A stretch of 64,000 nt of DNA from Thiocystis violascens DSM 198 (GTDB lineage Bacteria; Pseudomonadota; Gammaproteobacteria; Chromatiales; Chromatiaceae), in NCBI RefSeq assembly GCF_000227745.2, contig NC_018012.1:3779412-3843411 (forward strand), given 5' to 3'. This document shows, piece by piece, positions 28,839 to 37,390 of the stretch. The position numbers and the translations under genes are program-made. The notes under the pieces are model-generated. The model saw only the letters and a program-made list of their open reading frames with translations, had not been told where the DNA came from and did no database searches. The stretch's first letter is position 1; each line of letters begins with the position of its first letter.

Positions 28839-29390
28839 GACTGTCCTCTTTAGGATTGATTCGCTTTAACTCAAGTATAGTTGCCCGTGCGTGCCGAGGC
28901 GGGATGTCCCGACGCTCCGCAGTCGTTGCGCAGCAGGGGCACTTACAACGCTAGCGAACTCCGATGGACGCCGATCCATCAAGGTGGCAACTTGGGGCTT
29001 CGATCACCGATCCGGCCAGTGTTCCGGGGGCGGGCGTCCCGCCCCCATGTCGCAGATTGCTTGATGGCGCCAAATGCTTGCAGATGCGTTGTCGTTGTCG
29101 ATGATTCGACAACGACAACGAGCGATGGCCGAAACGATGATCGACGCCCAACTTAGTAACTGTCCACATAGGATTTCCCGATTTCCCGATTTCCCGATTT
29201 CCCGATTTCCCGATTTTCCGTTCGTCCTGAGCTTGTCGAAGGATGAACGGAAAATCGCGCTCCGAGGTTGACCTTGAATCCGTTCATGGTTCGACCCTTC
29301 GACGGGCTCAGGACTCACCACGAACGGATTCAAGGTCGCCACGCACAGAGTACAGTTCAAATCGGGAAACAGTTAATGGACAGTTTCTTA
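28839..29390. repeat. Repeat-rich intergenic region
   Basis: No gene is seen in this 550-base gap. 29172-29211 is five perfect tandem copies of GATTTCCC plus a degenerate sixth. 29218-29330 is a palindrome of the TTCGTCCTGAGCTTGTCGAA family with arms ending in ACGAACGGATTCAAGG. AACTGTCCA-type ends near 29158 and 29375 are inverted relative to each other and may bound a MITE-like element. Confidence 0.75.
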
Positions 29391-30584
29391 GAGGGTGTAG
29401 ACAAAATCAAACCGTTGTGGTCAACCGCCGCAGCAGGATGCGCGCCTCCGCCAGCCAAACCCAGGTTTCGGAGACCGCTGGCAGACGGTCATGATGCATG
29501 ATCAATCGACGGGCACGCTCATTCCACGCATGGGTGCGCTCGACAACCCAGCGCTTCGGCAGCGGAACGAAGCCGTCGGCGTTGGCGATCACCACTCGGT
29601 CAGGCGCCCCGTCCACGTGCCAGGAGCCAACGCTTTTGTTGGCTGGATGGCGCACGACTTCCACGCGGATCGCGTGGGTCTGCTCGGTGGTTTGGGCAAA
29701 TTGACCGGCGTAGGCGCTATCGACAAACAGCGTGTTGATCTGGGGGTACTTGGCGGCCGCGTCAGCGACGGCGCCCGAGGCGGCATCGCGGTCCTGAAGA
29801 TTGGCCGCGACCACGCTCACCGCCAACACGAACCCCAAGGTATCGACCACCAGGCTGCGCTTGCGCCCCTTGACCTGCTTGCCCGCATCAAAGCCGCTCG
29901 GTCCACCCTGCGGCGAGCCGCGGGTCGATTGCGCATCCAGCACCGCCGCCGTCGGCGCGATCTCACGCCCCTCGCGTTCGCGCCATTGCCCCCGCAGTCG
30001 ATCATGCATCTGCTCAAACTTCCCAGCCGCACTCCAACGGCGAAACGTCTTGTAGACATTCTGCCAAGGCGCGAAATCGTGCGGCAGCATCCGCCACGCG
30101 CACCCCGTGCGCACCACGTAGCAACACGCCTCCAGGATGCTCCGGCGCGACACGCGGGGCGGTTGACCCCGCCCGCCCGGCATCTCAAAGAGAGCGGCGA
30201 CCAAGTCCCACTCCGCATCGGTCAGACAACTTGGGTAGCTTTGGTCGGGGTCGTGGCGACGATGCGCATCCGTATACCCATACCGACGCGGCGTTGCGCG
30301 CGCTTGCGCCTCGAGACCACTCTCGCCCCGGAGGCGCGTGACGCCCGCCTCCCGCAAGGACTTGCGAATCGTGGCTTCATGAGCCTCGATTCCCGTCCGT
30401 GCCGCGAGTTCCCGGGCAATCTCTGACAGCGTGGAGGTCGGGCGATCCGTGACAATTTGACGCAATACCGCTTGCTCCGCCTCGTGAATCTTGGGGGGAC
30501 GACCAGCTTTCGACATCAGCGCACACCAGCTCAGTTGTAGACTGGTATACAAATAGCAGCTCAATTATTTTTGTCTACACCCTC
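29391..30584. mobile_element. IS5-family insertion sequence (1194 bp)
   Basis: The ends GAGGGTGTAGACAAAA and its exact inverted copy bound 1194 bp, with a TTA target duplication at 29388-29390 and 30585-30587. A TNA duplication is typical of the IS427/IS1031-type groups of IS5. One transposase gene lies on the minus strand. It inserted into the repeat cluster between the PqaA gene and the duplicated trpE end. Confidence 0.9.
29407..30516 (-). CDS. IS5-family transposase with N-terminal HTH
   Basis: From ATG 30516 the protein has 369 residues. The C-terminal part is an IS5-type DDE transposase: DAQSTRGSPQGGPSGFDAGKQVKGRKR, LFVDSAYAG and WVVERTHAWNERARRL carry the three acids, preceded by the DUF4096-like DAEWDLVAALFEMPG. 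The first ~85 residues form an extra winged-helix region (TLSEIARELAARTGIEAHEATIRKSL) of the type seen before IS630 transposases. This fusion is longer than usual for the family. The frame is intact, so it may be active. Confidence 0.9.
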   Translation of the reverse strand: MSKAGRPPKIHEAEQAVLRQIVTDRPTSTLSEIARELAARTGIEAHEATIRKSLREAGVTRLRGESGLEAQARATPRRYGYTDAHRRHDPDQSYPSCLTDAEWDLVAALFEMPGGRGQPPRVSRRSILEACCYVVRTGCAWRMLPHDFAPWQNVYKTFRRWSAAGKFEQMHDRLRGQWREREGREIAPTAAVLDAQSTRGSPQGGPSGFDAGKQVKGRKRSLVVDTLGFVLAVSVVAANLQDRDAASGAVADAAAKYPQINTLFVDSAYAGQFAQTTEQTHAIRVEVVRHPANKSVGSWHVDGAPDRVVIANADGFVPLPKRWVVERTHAWNERARRLIMHHDRLPAVSETWVWLAEARILLRRLTTTV

Positions 30585-30891
30585 TTAGGTGATTTCCGGG
30601 AATGACTTTACCGATTTCCGTTCGTCCTGAGCGTGTCGAAGCCTGTCATGAGCTTGCCGAATGGGACGGGCGGAAATCGCACTCCGAGGCCGACATTGCA
30701 TCCGTTCATGGTTCGACCCTTCGACGGGCTCAGGACTCATCACGAACGGATGCAATGTCACCACGAAAGTGGGTATGAGCTTTTCCGGAAATCACCTTAA
30801 CAAGATCTGCGCCTTCACTGCCGCCGAGGTCGGGATCGATCGCTATGGCTGCGGGTTGAAGCGCGTCTGACTGATCAAAAGGGGAAATTCG
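30585..30891. repeat. Palindromic element plus duplicated trpE 3' end
   Basis: GGTGATTTCCGG at 30588 and its inverse (30782-30800) bound a ~210 bp palindromic element containing the TTCGTCCTGAGCGTGTCGAA core. Next, 30820-30871 is a perfect 52 bp copy of the trpE 3' end and stop (26477-26528), with imperfect homology a little further left. The residue sequence [16 protein letters not shown] is preserved but has no start. Confidence 0.9.
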
Positions 30892-32625
30892 ATGCTCGCC
30901 GATCTGATTACCATTGACCTGCTCGAAGACCTGGCCGGCAAAAAGGTCTTCTGGCGGGGTGAAGCCTATTACTCCAATGCGGCCGTCCGGCGCGTGCGGA
31001 TGATCGGCGACAAACTCACGGCCAAGGTCGAGGGCACCGAAACCTACCAGGTCGAGCTGTGGGATGACGATGGCGATCTCGCCTATGATTGCACCTGCCC
31101 GCACGCCGCCGAGGGCAATTTCTGCAAGCATTGCGTCGCGGTCGGGCTCGCGTGGCTGGCCGGAGCCGCGGATCTGCCGGAATCCGACGCCGGACCAAGG
31201 CCCGACCCTTGGCGGCTCATCCGGGACTATTTGGCGACCCAGCCGGCGGAAATTCTCATCGACCTCTTGCTGGAGATTGTCCAGCGCGACGATCGGCTCT
31301 ACCAGTCGCTTCTGCTCAAGGCCGAGCGCAGTGGCGCCGGTAGCGATCAGGCCAAGATTTTCCGCCGGGCGATCAATGCCGCGACCCAGGTGAATGGCAG
31401 CGGGGCAGACGATTTTGCCGATGACCTTGGCACGGTGATCGATTCGCTGGATGAATTGCTCCAGCCCAACACGGCCGCACTGCTGGTTGATCTGACCGAA
31501 TACGCGATCGAGCGCGCCGAGGCCGCCGCTCAGGAGATCGACGATGAGGAGGGGGAGGCGGTCGAGATCATGGATCGCTTGAACCGCTTGCATCTGGATG
31601 CCTGCGAGCTGGCCCGTCCGGATCCGGTCGAACTGGCAACGCGCCTGTTTCGGCTGGAAGCCCAGCTCTCATTCAACTATTGCAGCTTCGACCCGTTCAC
31701 CTATCGCGAAGTGCTGGGCGAAACCGGTCTGCGGCGCTATCGGGAGCTGGTCGAAGCCGAGTGGCGCGAACTCGGTCCCCGGAGCAGCAAGAGCGCTTAC
31801 GACGCCCATCGATTACGGATCACCCGCCTCATGGAGCGACTGGCCGAGGCCAGCGGCGATATCGAGGAACTGGTATCGATCCGCTCGCAAGATCTTACCT
31901 CCGCCTATCGCTATCTCGACATCGCCGAGCTTTGGGTCAAGGCCGGAGAGCCCGAGAAGGCGCTGGACTGGGCGGAACGCGGACTCAAGGCATTCCCCGA
32001 GCGACCGGATAACCGTCTGCGCGATTTTCTGGCCGTGGCCTATCTCGAACGCGGACGCCATGACGAGGCGCTGCAACTGACCTGGATCCAGTTCGAGGAA
32101 CAGCCGGAACTTGCGCACTATCGGAAACTCCACGCGGTTGCCGACAAGCTCGGTCGCTGGACCGAACAGCGCGAGCGGGCGCTGGCCTGGCTGGACGAGA
32201 CCATCGTCCGCGAGGCCGCCACGACGAACCGCTGGAAGACGACGCCATCGGTTCCCGATTATTCGCGGCGGCTTGAAATCGCCTTGTGGGAGAACGACCT
32301 GGACGCCGCTTGGATGACCGCCCAGCAAGGCGCTTCGGCTTCGCTCAGTGCCGGCACCTGCGACCGTCGTTTGCTGATCGCACTCGCCGACCAGATCGAA
32401 GCCTCGCGACCCGAGGACGCCATCGCGCTCTACCGGCGCGTCGTGCCGTCCATCGTCCAGCAGACCAATAACACGGCCTACGACGAGGCGATCAAGCTAA
32501 TCCGCAAAATCGGCGGCTTGATGAAGACGCTGGATCGGACACGGCAATTCGCGGAGTACCTGGCCGAACTGCGGATTCAGTACAAGCCGAAGCGGAATTT
32601 CATCAAACTGCTCGACAGGATCTGA
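30892..32625 (+). CDS. SWIM zinc-finger protein with helical repeats
   Basis: The 577-residue protein has an N-terminal SWIM zinc finger (YDCTCPHAAEGNFCKHCVAVGLAWL, about residues 65-89), the CxCxnCxH pattern. The remainder is all-helical, with TPR-like repeats (for example RYLDIAELWVKAGEPEKALDWAERGLKAF). SWIM domains bind DNA or proteins; some accompany SWI2/SNF2 ATPases, but none is encoded here. It begins 20 bases after the duplicated trpE end with an AAAGGGG site upstream. The specific role is unknown. Confidence 0.85.
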   Translation: MLADLITIDLLEDLAGKKVFWRGEAYYSNAAVRRVRMIGDKLTAKVEGTETYQVELWDDDGDLAYDCTCPHAAEGNFCKHCVAVGLAWLAGAADLPESDAGPRPDPWRLIRDYLATQPAEILIDLLLEIVQRDDRLYQSLLLKAERSGAGSDQAKIFRRAINAATQVNGSGADDFADDLGTVIDSLDELLQPNTAALLVDLTEYAIERAEAAAQEIDDEEGEAVEIMDRLNRLHLDACELARPDPVELATRLFRLEAQLSFNYCSFDPFTYREVLGETGLRRYRELVEAEWRELGPRSSKSAYDAHRLRITRLMERLAEASGDIEELVSIRSQDLTSAYRYLDIAELWVKAGEPEKALDWAERGLKAFPERPDNRLRDFLAVAYLERGRHDEALQLTWIQFEEQPELAHYRKLHAVADKLGRWTEQRERALAWLDETIVREAATTNRWKTTPSVPDYSRRLEIALWENDLDAAWMTAQQGASASLSAGTCDRRLLIALADQIEASRPEDAIALYRRVVPSIVQQTNNTAYDEAIKLIRKIGGLMKTLDRTRQFAEYLAELRIQYKPKRNFIKLLDRI

Positions 32626-32652
32626 ATCCTTTCTTTTGTGTCCTTTGCGGTT

Positions 32653-33951
32653 TCACCCGCCGGATTTCGGTTTGAACGTCTCGCCCTGCAGCACACCGGT
32701 CTCCCCCTCGCGACGGGCGATGATCACCGCCCCGCAGCTATCGCTGAAGACATTGACCGCGGTGCGCATCATGTCGAGGATGCGATCGACCGCGAGAATC
32801 AGCCCGATGCCCTCTAGCGGCAATCCGACCGCGGCCAGGATGATGGTGATGGCGACCAGACTCGCGGCCGGGATGCCGGCCACCCCGATCGAGGTCATGA
32901 GCGCCAGGATCACGATGACGAACTGCGAGGCAAACGACAGCTCGATTCCGTAAGCCTGCGCGATGAACAGGACCACCACGCACTCGTAAAGCGCGGTTCC
33001 GTCCATGTTGATGGTCGCGCCCAGCGGGATCACGAAGCTGGTGACCTTGTTCGAGACCCCGGCGTTCTTTTCCAGACACTCCATGGTGACCGGGACGGTG
33101 GCGGACGAGGAGGCGGTCGAGAAGGCGGTCAGCAGTGCCGCGCCCATGGCCTGAAAGTGGCGCATGGGACTGACCCCGCCGATGAAACGCAACAGCAGTG
33201 GCAGCACCAGAAACGTGTGGATGGCGAGCCCTAGCACCACGGTCAGGAAGAAGAGCGCCAGCGGACCAAGCGCCGCCAGACCCGTATCGGCCACGGTTCG
33301 GGCCACCAGCGCGAACACACCGATGGGGGCGAAGCGCATGACGAGATCGGTGATCTTCATCATGATCTCGAACATGCCCTGCCAAAAGTTGTACTGGGCC
33401 TCCGCGTAGACCGGCGCGACGCGGGTAAGAAAGAACCCGTAGAGCAGACCGAAGAAGATCAGGCCGAGCATTTCGCCGTTCGCCGCGGCGGACACCACGT
33501 TCGGGGGGATCATGCGCAGGAAGACATCCACCACGTCGCCGCCGTCCCGGCCGCTCAGTTGTTCCTGGAGTGCCGTGGCGTCCGCGCTGAATCCGAAGAC
33601 CGCCTTCGGATCGCCGTCCACCACGCCCGGCTGGATCAGATTCACGAGAAACAGACCGACCAGCACGGCCAGCAGCGTGGTGGTGGCGTAATAGCCGATC
33701 GTCTTCGCACCCAGTCGCTTGAGATCGCTCGCCCCGCCGATCCCGGAAACCCCGACGATCATCGACGACAGGATCAGCGGCACGATCAGCATTTTGAGTG
33801 CGTTGAGAAACAATTGCCCGAGAAAATCGAGCGCGGAATAGAGACTGGCGCCGAAGAATCCAGCCTCGCGGCCGACCAAGAGTCCCGCGGTGACGGCGAG
33901 AACCAGGGCGATCAGGATTTGCCAGTGGAGTTTGAGCTTGCTTAGTGCCAT
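32653..33951 (-). CDS. Dicarboxylate/amino acid:cation symporter (DAACS family)
   Basis: From ATG 33951 the protein has 432 residues, normal for the GltP/DctA family. It has eight transmembrane helices and two re-entrant loops; visible motifs are AFSTASSSATVPVTMECLE (HP1 serine-rich), VIPLGATINMDGTALY (substrate/Na+ site), and AGIPAASLVAITIIL. It imports C4-dicarboxylates or glutamate/aspartate with cations. Its start is only 16 bases from the tnpB stop of the upstream IS607-type element, so the original promoter has probably been displaced. A 28-residue upstream extension of the frame lies within tnpB and is rejected. Confidence 0.95.
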   Translation of the reverse strand: MALSKLKLHWQILIALVLAVTAGLLVGREAGFFGASLYSALDFLGQLFLNALKMLIVPLILSSMIVGVSGIGGASDLKRLGAKTIGYYATTTLLAVLVGLFLVNLIQPGVVDGDPKAVFGFSADATALQEQLSGRDGGDVVDVFLRMIPPNVVSAAANGEMLGLIFFGLLYGFFLTRVAPVYAEAQYNFWQGMFEIMMKITDLVMRFAPIGVFALVARTVADTGLAALGPLALFFLTVVLGLAIHTFLVLPLLLRFIGGVSPMRHFQAMGAALLTAFSTASSSATVPVTMECLEKNAGVSNKVTSFVIPLGATINMDGTALYECVVVLFIAQAYGIELSFASQFVIVILALMTSIGVAGIPAASLVAITIILAAVGLPLEGIGLILAVDRILDMMRTAVNVFSDSCGAVIIARREGETGVLQGETFKPKSGG

Positions 33952-33967
33952 GGGGTTACTGTTCCAT

Positions 33968-35356
33968 TTATCTTGAGCAAACTTGCTCAATGGACTTATC
34001 CGCACTGGGTTGACGCGACGGATCGCCCAACTCAAGCCTCTTGACGCTCAGTGGCGCCGGAGAACGTGCCAGTAACACCCGCTTCACGTCCCGATACGGC
34101 GTAAACCGCTTGATTTCGGGATCGGCGAGGCGCGCCAACACGTTCAGAGCCGCGTTATGGTCCGCCTGAAGAACGTCCCCGGTTGCCCGGTAAAACTTAT
34201 CGCCCACTCGCCGGCCTTGCAGCAAGCCAGTGGTCGAGTCCATTTGCGACGTATAGGCGCCATTGACGAGCACATGCTCGGCATTACGCTGCTCGCACAC
34301 CGAGTCGAGGGCATCGGCTAACGTGCCTTTCGCCCATCCGCTCATGCGTCGGTTGTATCGCTTCCATTGCACCTTGCTGGCAATGGGCGACGTTAAATCT
34401 TCGGAAGCCACCAGCGCGGCCTTGTCCACGATGGAATGCGCAGACTGGAAGGCGATGGTGCGCAGACGTTGTTTGGTGCGCCGCTTCCGGGCGTCGATCT
34501 TTTTGCGCCCCAGGTTGCAGCGGCGAATCCGGTCGGCCTTGGCGATCCGCCCGGCGTCGCGGTGTTTTTTCTCCAGCGCATGGAGTTTGTTGCGCTGTTT
34601 CCCGGTCTTGGCGGCGGCGTCGCTGTAGTCGGTCAAGACCGCACCGAAAGCCGCGCCGTGCGCCTCGCCGTCGGAATCGGTAAACGCCTCGGTGTAGCCC
34701 TTGTCGACCCCGAGTGCCTGCTCCCCGTGCGGACGCCCCGCCCCCTTGTCGGCGGCGTAGTGGATCTCGGTGAAGCCGTCCTTGACGCAGATGCGCAGGT
34801 TGCAGCCGGTCAGGTCGACATGCTTGCCGGTGCTGGTCGTGACCAACCGGAGGTCGCCGCCAGACGGCTTGGCAATCCGAATCGTGATGACCAGCCGGCC
34901 ATCCACGATCGCCGACGCGTGCTTGTCGGAGCGCACGACGAACTGATTGGACGTGTGGCTGACACCATGCCGGAAATGCTTGCGCATCTGCCGGTGCAGA
35001 AAGGGCTCGTCCCGCCATTGATCATTTTTGAGCAGGGTATAGAGCCGCTTGCGTTCGGCCGGGTCGGTCGTGCGCTTGGCGATAGCCTGCCGCACCTTGA
35101 GTTTGGCTGCGGCCTTGTAGGTCAAGAGGTCGTTGACGACATCCTTGGTCGTTTCGTTGCGGATGGTGCCGTCGACCGGCAGCGATCCGTACAGATTCCG
35201 CGCAACGATGTCCTTGCGGATGTCTAGGGCGGAGCGTCCGACGTTACCGAGCGCGCCGTAGCGCCGCCAGACGTCCCCGCGCAGATAGCCCATCGCCCGA
35301 CAGATCGGCGCGAGTTCAGGCGGGGCGTCGGCGCGCAGGGTGCGCGTCACCTTCAT
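33968..35356 (-). CDS. tnpB: TnpB RNA-guided endonuclease-like protein
   Basis: From ATG 35356 the protein has 462 residues. The RuvC-like catalytic acids are visible: D218 (LGVDKGYTEAF), E319 (VASEDLT) and D399 (LQADHNAALNVL). The four-Cys zinc ribbon normally found between the Glu and last Asp is absent; that region reads NGAYTSQMDSTTGLLQGRRV. This fits a TnpB subgroup with a degenerate ribbon. TnpB proteins cut DNA guided by an RNA from the element's end. A 114-residue upstream extension of the frame overlaps tnpA and is rejected. Confidence 0.88.
   Translation of the reverse strand: MKVTRTLRADAPPELAPICRAMGYLRGDVWRRYGALGNVGRSALDIRKDIVARNLYGSLPVDGTIRNETTKDVVNDLLTYKAAAKLKVRQAIAKRTTDPAERKRLYTLLKNDQWRDEPFLHRQMRKHFRHGVSHTSNQFVVRSDKHASAIVDGRLVITIRIAKPSGGDLRLVTTSTGKHVDLTGCNLRICVKDGFTEIHYAADKGAGRPHGEQALGVDKGYTEAFTDSDGEAHGAAFGAVLTDYSDAAAKTGKQRNKLHALEKKHRDAGRIAKADRIRRCNLGRKKIDARKRRTKQRLRTIAFQSAHSIVDKAALVASEDLTSPIASKVQWKRYNRRMSGWAKGTLADALDSVCEQRNAEHVLVNGAYTSQMDSTTGLLQGRRVGDKFYRATGDVLQADHNAALNVLARLADPEIKRFTPYRDVKRVLLARSPAPLSVKRLELGDPSRQPSADKSIEQVCSR
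33973..33990 (-). ncRNA. Hairpin at tnpB 3' end; possible omega RNA end
   Basis: TTGAGCAAGTTTGCTCAA is an 8 bp perfect stem with a 2-base loop overlapping the last codons of tnpB. TnpB guide (omega) RNAs are made from this end of the element and finish in flanking DNA, here the symporter leader. The RNA itself is inferred, not shown. Confidence 0.35.
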
Positions 35357-35982
35357 TCGCAGAGCGCCTTGGGTTGGACGGCGGAACACTCGGGGAAGTC
35401 GGCCTTGATCGCTTGCTTGTACTGGCGTAGTCCGTCCAGGCGACAAGAAAACGTGTGCACGATGGCCAGCAAATCCTCGACCATTTCCTGCTGAGGCGAG
35501 AGCGATTCCTGATTCACGATCACGACTTCGCAACCGTTGTGCCGGGCGATGTGCTCGAACAGGTCGAAGCCGAAACGCATCAGGCGATCCTTGTGAGCGA
35601 TCAGGAGTTGGCGAAGCTCGCCGCGTTCGATCCGCTCCACCAAGGCAAGAAACCGCTTGCGCTTGAAGTTCATCCCGCCGCCGATTTCCTGAATCCACTC
35701 GTCGACCGCGATCCCCGCGCCCAGGCAGTAGGTTTCCATCGCTTTGACCTGCGAGGCCAGATCGTCCTTCTGCCCGGCACTCGACACGCGGCAGTACACC
35801 ACCACCGCGCGCTGCTCCGGGGCAACGCCTGTGAGCAGGCGCACGTCCGTTTCGTCAAAGTAGCGATGCCCGGACGGGTGACGCTTGGCGACGAGCTTGC
35901 CCTCGCGCTCCCAGCGCCGGAGCGTCGAGGGCGCTTTCCCGATCCGTTTCGCAAACTCGTTGATGCGGTAAATCTTGCTCAT
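35353..35982 (-). CDS. tnpA: IS607-family serine recombinase TnpA
   Basis: The 209-residue protein has a MerR-like HTH at the N-terminus (YRINEFAKRIGKAPSTLRRWEREGKL, about residues 5-30) followed by a serine-resolvase domain: AVVVYCRVSSAGQKDDLASQ with the nucleophile Ser in the RVSS motif and the ELRQLLIAHKDRLMRFGF segment. This N-terminal DNA-binding order is specific to IS607 recombinases. Its stop overlaps the tnpB start. It should move the element by a serine recombination reaction. Confidence 0.95.
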   Translation of the reverse strand: MSKIYRINEFAKRIGKAPSTLRRWEREGKLVAKRHPSGHRYFDETDVRLLTGVAPEQRAVVVYCRVSSAGQKDDLASQVKAMETYCLGAGIAVDEWIQEIGGGMNFKRKRFLALVERIERGELRQLLIAHKDRLMRFGFDLFEHIARHNGCEVVIVNQESLSPQQEMVEDLLAIVHTFSCRLDGLRQYKQAIKADFPECSAVQPKALCE

Positions 35983-36000
35983 AAGAGCAATTATAGTGAG

Positions 36001-36376
36001 TTATGAAAAAGAATTAAGGAGCAGTTGATAGCTCCGGTCTGTATGTTGTCAACTCAGGCGCCTGAGTGAATGAGCCTAACCCGGCGAAGCCAGAACCAAA
36101 AGACGGCGGATCGATTGTGAGCGGTCGATCCCCGAACTTCTGGCGAGCTAGATCGAGCATTTTGTCGAACGCCATCAAGACGCGAGGAGGATCGCCGTCG
36201 CGCGCGGCGATCGCTCCGGTTGAGTCAGCGCTTTCACAATATCGGTCAAAACCGAATGATAAGTGTCAATCTTGATTGACATGGTGTTTGACATGAATCA
36301 TTGACAGTCAAATAAAACATCGTCAAATTGCGCATCAATTGTGCAAACAATCGGCAGCCCTCTGCCAGGAGCACCG
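36001..36376. other. Control region upstream of the AraC gene
   Basis: No convincing gene is seen. The left part carries the outer end of the IS607-type element. The right part has two inverted repeats (36264-36281 and 36288-36316) built on TTGACA/TGTCAA, about 60-110 bases before the AraC start. A short frame at 36066-36275 lacks a ribosome site and family resemblance. Confidence 0.5.
36264..36316 (+). promoter_or_regulatory. Paired TGTCAA palindromes, candidate operators
   Basis: TGTCAATCTTGATTGACA (36264-36281) is a perfect 8+2+8 palindrome. Immediately after it TTTGACATGAATCATTGACA and GTCAAA form a second dyad. The repeated TTGACA units suggest a regulator binding site overlapping the promoter of the AraC gene. 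Confidence 0.5.
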
Positions 36377-37390
36377 ATGCAGCGATCCTCAACTTCAATT
36401 CTGGCAGGGCAAGTCGCGCTGGACGTTCCCGTTACCGACCGCGCGGAAGCCTCCCGAAGCGTCCGCCCGCTCACACTCTACGACGCTTTACGGCAGGGTG
36501 ATCCGCATTCACGTCCGCACCGGATCGAGGCAGGCGATCCCCCGGAGTTGAACGTCCAGAGCTGCGCCATTGGCCGGGTTGAAATGCTAAAGGCATCCGG
36601 CGGTCCCCTCTCCATCGACACCGACGGGAGTTCGACCGTGGCCAGGGTCACCGCGCTGATCCAGATCGAAGGGACATCCACCGCTAGGCAGGGGGCTCGC
36701 ACCGCCGAGATCGGACCTGGCGACCTGTGCCTGACACGCAGCGGACGCCCTCTGTCGTTGCGCGTCGAGGGATCCTTCCGCTTCGCCCTGATCGAGGCCC
36801 CAGAGGACGAGATCGCGGACCGCTTCCCTCTGTGGCGGGCAGCCATGCTCACCCCCATTCGCGGGAGCAGCGGGGTGCCGGCGGTCTTCTGCGATGCGGT
36901 GCATTCACTGCATCGTTGGCAGGATTCACTGGGCGGGGCGGCGAACGACGGTCTCGCCGACGCCGTGATCAACCTGATGGGGGCCTTGGTTTGCTTCGCC
37001 GTCCCGATCAACCGAGACTGCGTGCAACAATCCCTGTTCCAGAAAGATCGCATCAAGAAAATCGTCCAACTCAATCTGCGCAACCCCGCTCTGAACGTGG
37101 ATCTGATTGCGGGATCCCTGGGGTTGTCTCCCCGTCAGATCCACCGCGTTTTCTCGGACGAAGGTATCTCCCTGATGCGCTGGGTCTGGGTGCTGCGCCT
37201 GGAGCAATGCTATCGGGAGCTGCGTCAGGACGCATCGGGTAAACGCTCCATCAGCGACATTGCCTATACCTGGGGATTCCACGACCAGGCGCATTTCAGC
37301 CGCGCCTTCCGCAAACAATTCGGGATCTCGCCTCGCGAGGCCCGGAGCCAGTTGAACACAGGCATCTCGGACGCGACGCCCGCGCTTTAG
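36377..37390 (+). CDS. AraC-family transcriptional regulator
   Basis: From ATG 36377 (AGGAG 5-9 bases upstream) the protein has 337 residues. The N-terminal ~200 residues form an AraC-binding-like cupin with the GDLCLTRSGRPLSL pattern of the FeaR-type group. The C-terminal ~100 residues hold two HTH motifs (VDLIAGSLGLSPRQIHRVFSDEG and SISDIAYTWGFHDQAHFSRAFRKQFGISPREAR). It lies 640 bases upstream of, and in line with, the decaheme cytochrome operon, so it may control that operon; this is an inference from position. Confidence 0.9.
   Translation: MQRSSTSILAGQVALDVPVTDRAEASRSVRPLTLYDALRQGDPHSRPHRIEAGDPPELNVQSCAIGRVEMLKASGGPLSIDTDGSSTVARVTALIQIEGTSTARQGARTAEIGPGDLCLTRSGRPLSLRVEGSFRFALIEAPEDEIADRFPLWRAAMLTPIRGSSGVPAVFCDAVHSLHRWQDSLGGAANDGLADAVINLMGALVCFAVPINRDCVQQSLFQKDRIKKIVQLNLRNPALNVDLIAGSLGLSPRQIHRVFSDEGISLMRWVWVLRLEQCYRELRQDASGKRSISDIAYTWGFHDQAHFSRAFRKQFGISPREARSQLNTGISDATPAL

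Larger units (their letters stand above)
33968..35982 (-). mobile_element. IS607-type element (tnpA + tnpB)
   Basis: A serine recombinase gene and a tnpB gene overlap by four bases (ATGA, 35353-35356), the IS607 arrangement. Exact ends cannot be set, because IS607 has no inverted repeats or target duplication; they lie just outside these coordinates. The tnpB-side end carries a perfect hairpin (33973-33990) next to the symporter start. Confidence 0.85.

Noticed and set aside
29172..29219. Possible CRISPR or iteron origin
   Set aside because: Eight-base units are contiguous, with no spacers, replication gene or AT-rich unwinding region nearby.
30661..30870. 69-codon frame ending in the duplicated trpE tail
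   Set aside because: Only the last 17 residues resemble a protein, and they are the copied trpE end; the upstream part is repeat DNA.
35357..35698. 114-residue N-terminal extension of TnpB
   Set aside because: It lies wholly within the tnpA gene in another frame and has no TnpB homology; the ATGA overlap start at 35356 is standard for IS607.
36066..36275. 69-codon plus-strand frame upstream of the AraC gene
   Set aside because: No ribosome site, no domain resemblance, and it runs into the palindromic control region.
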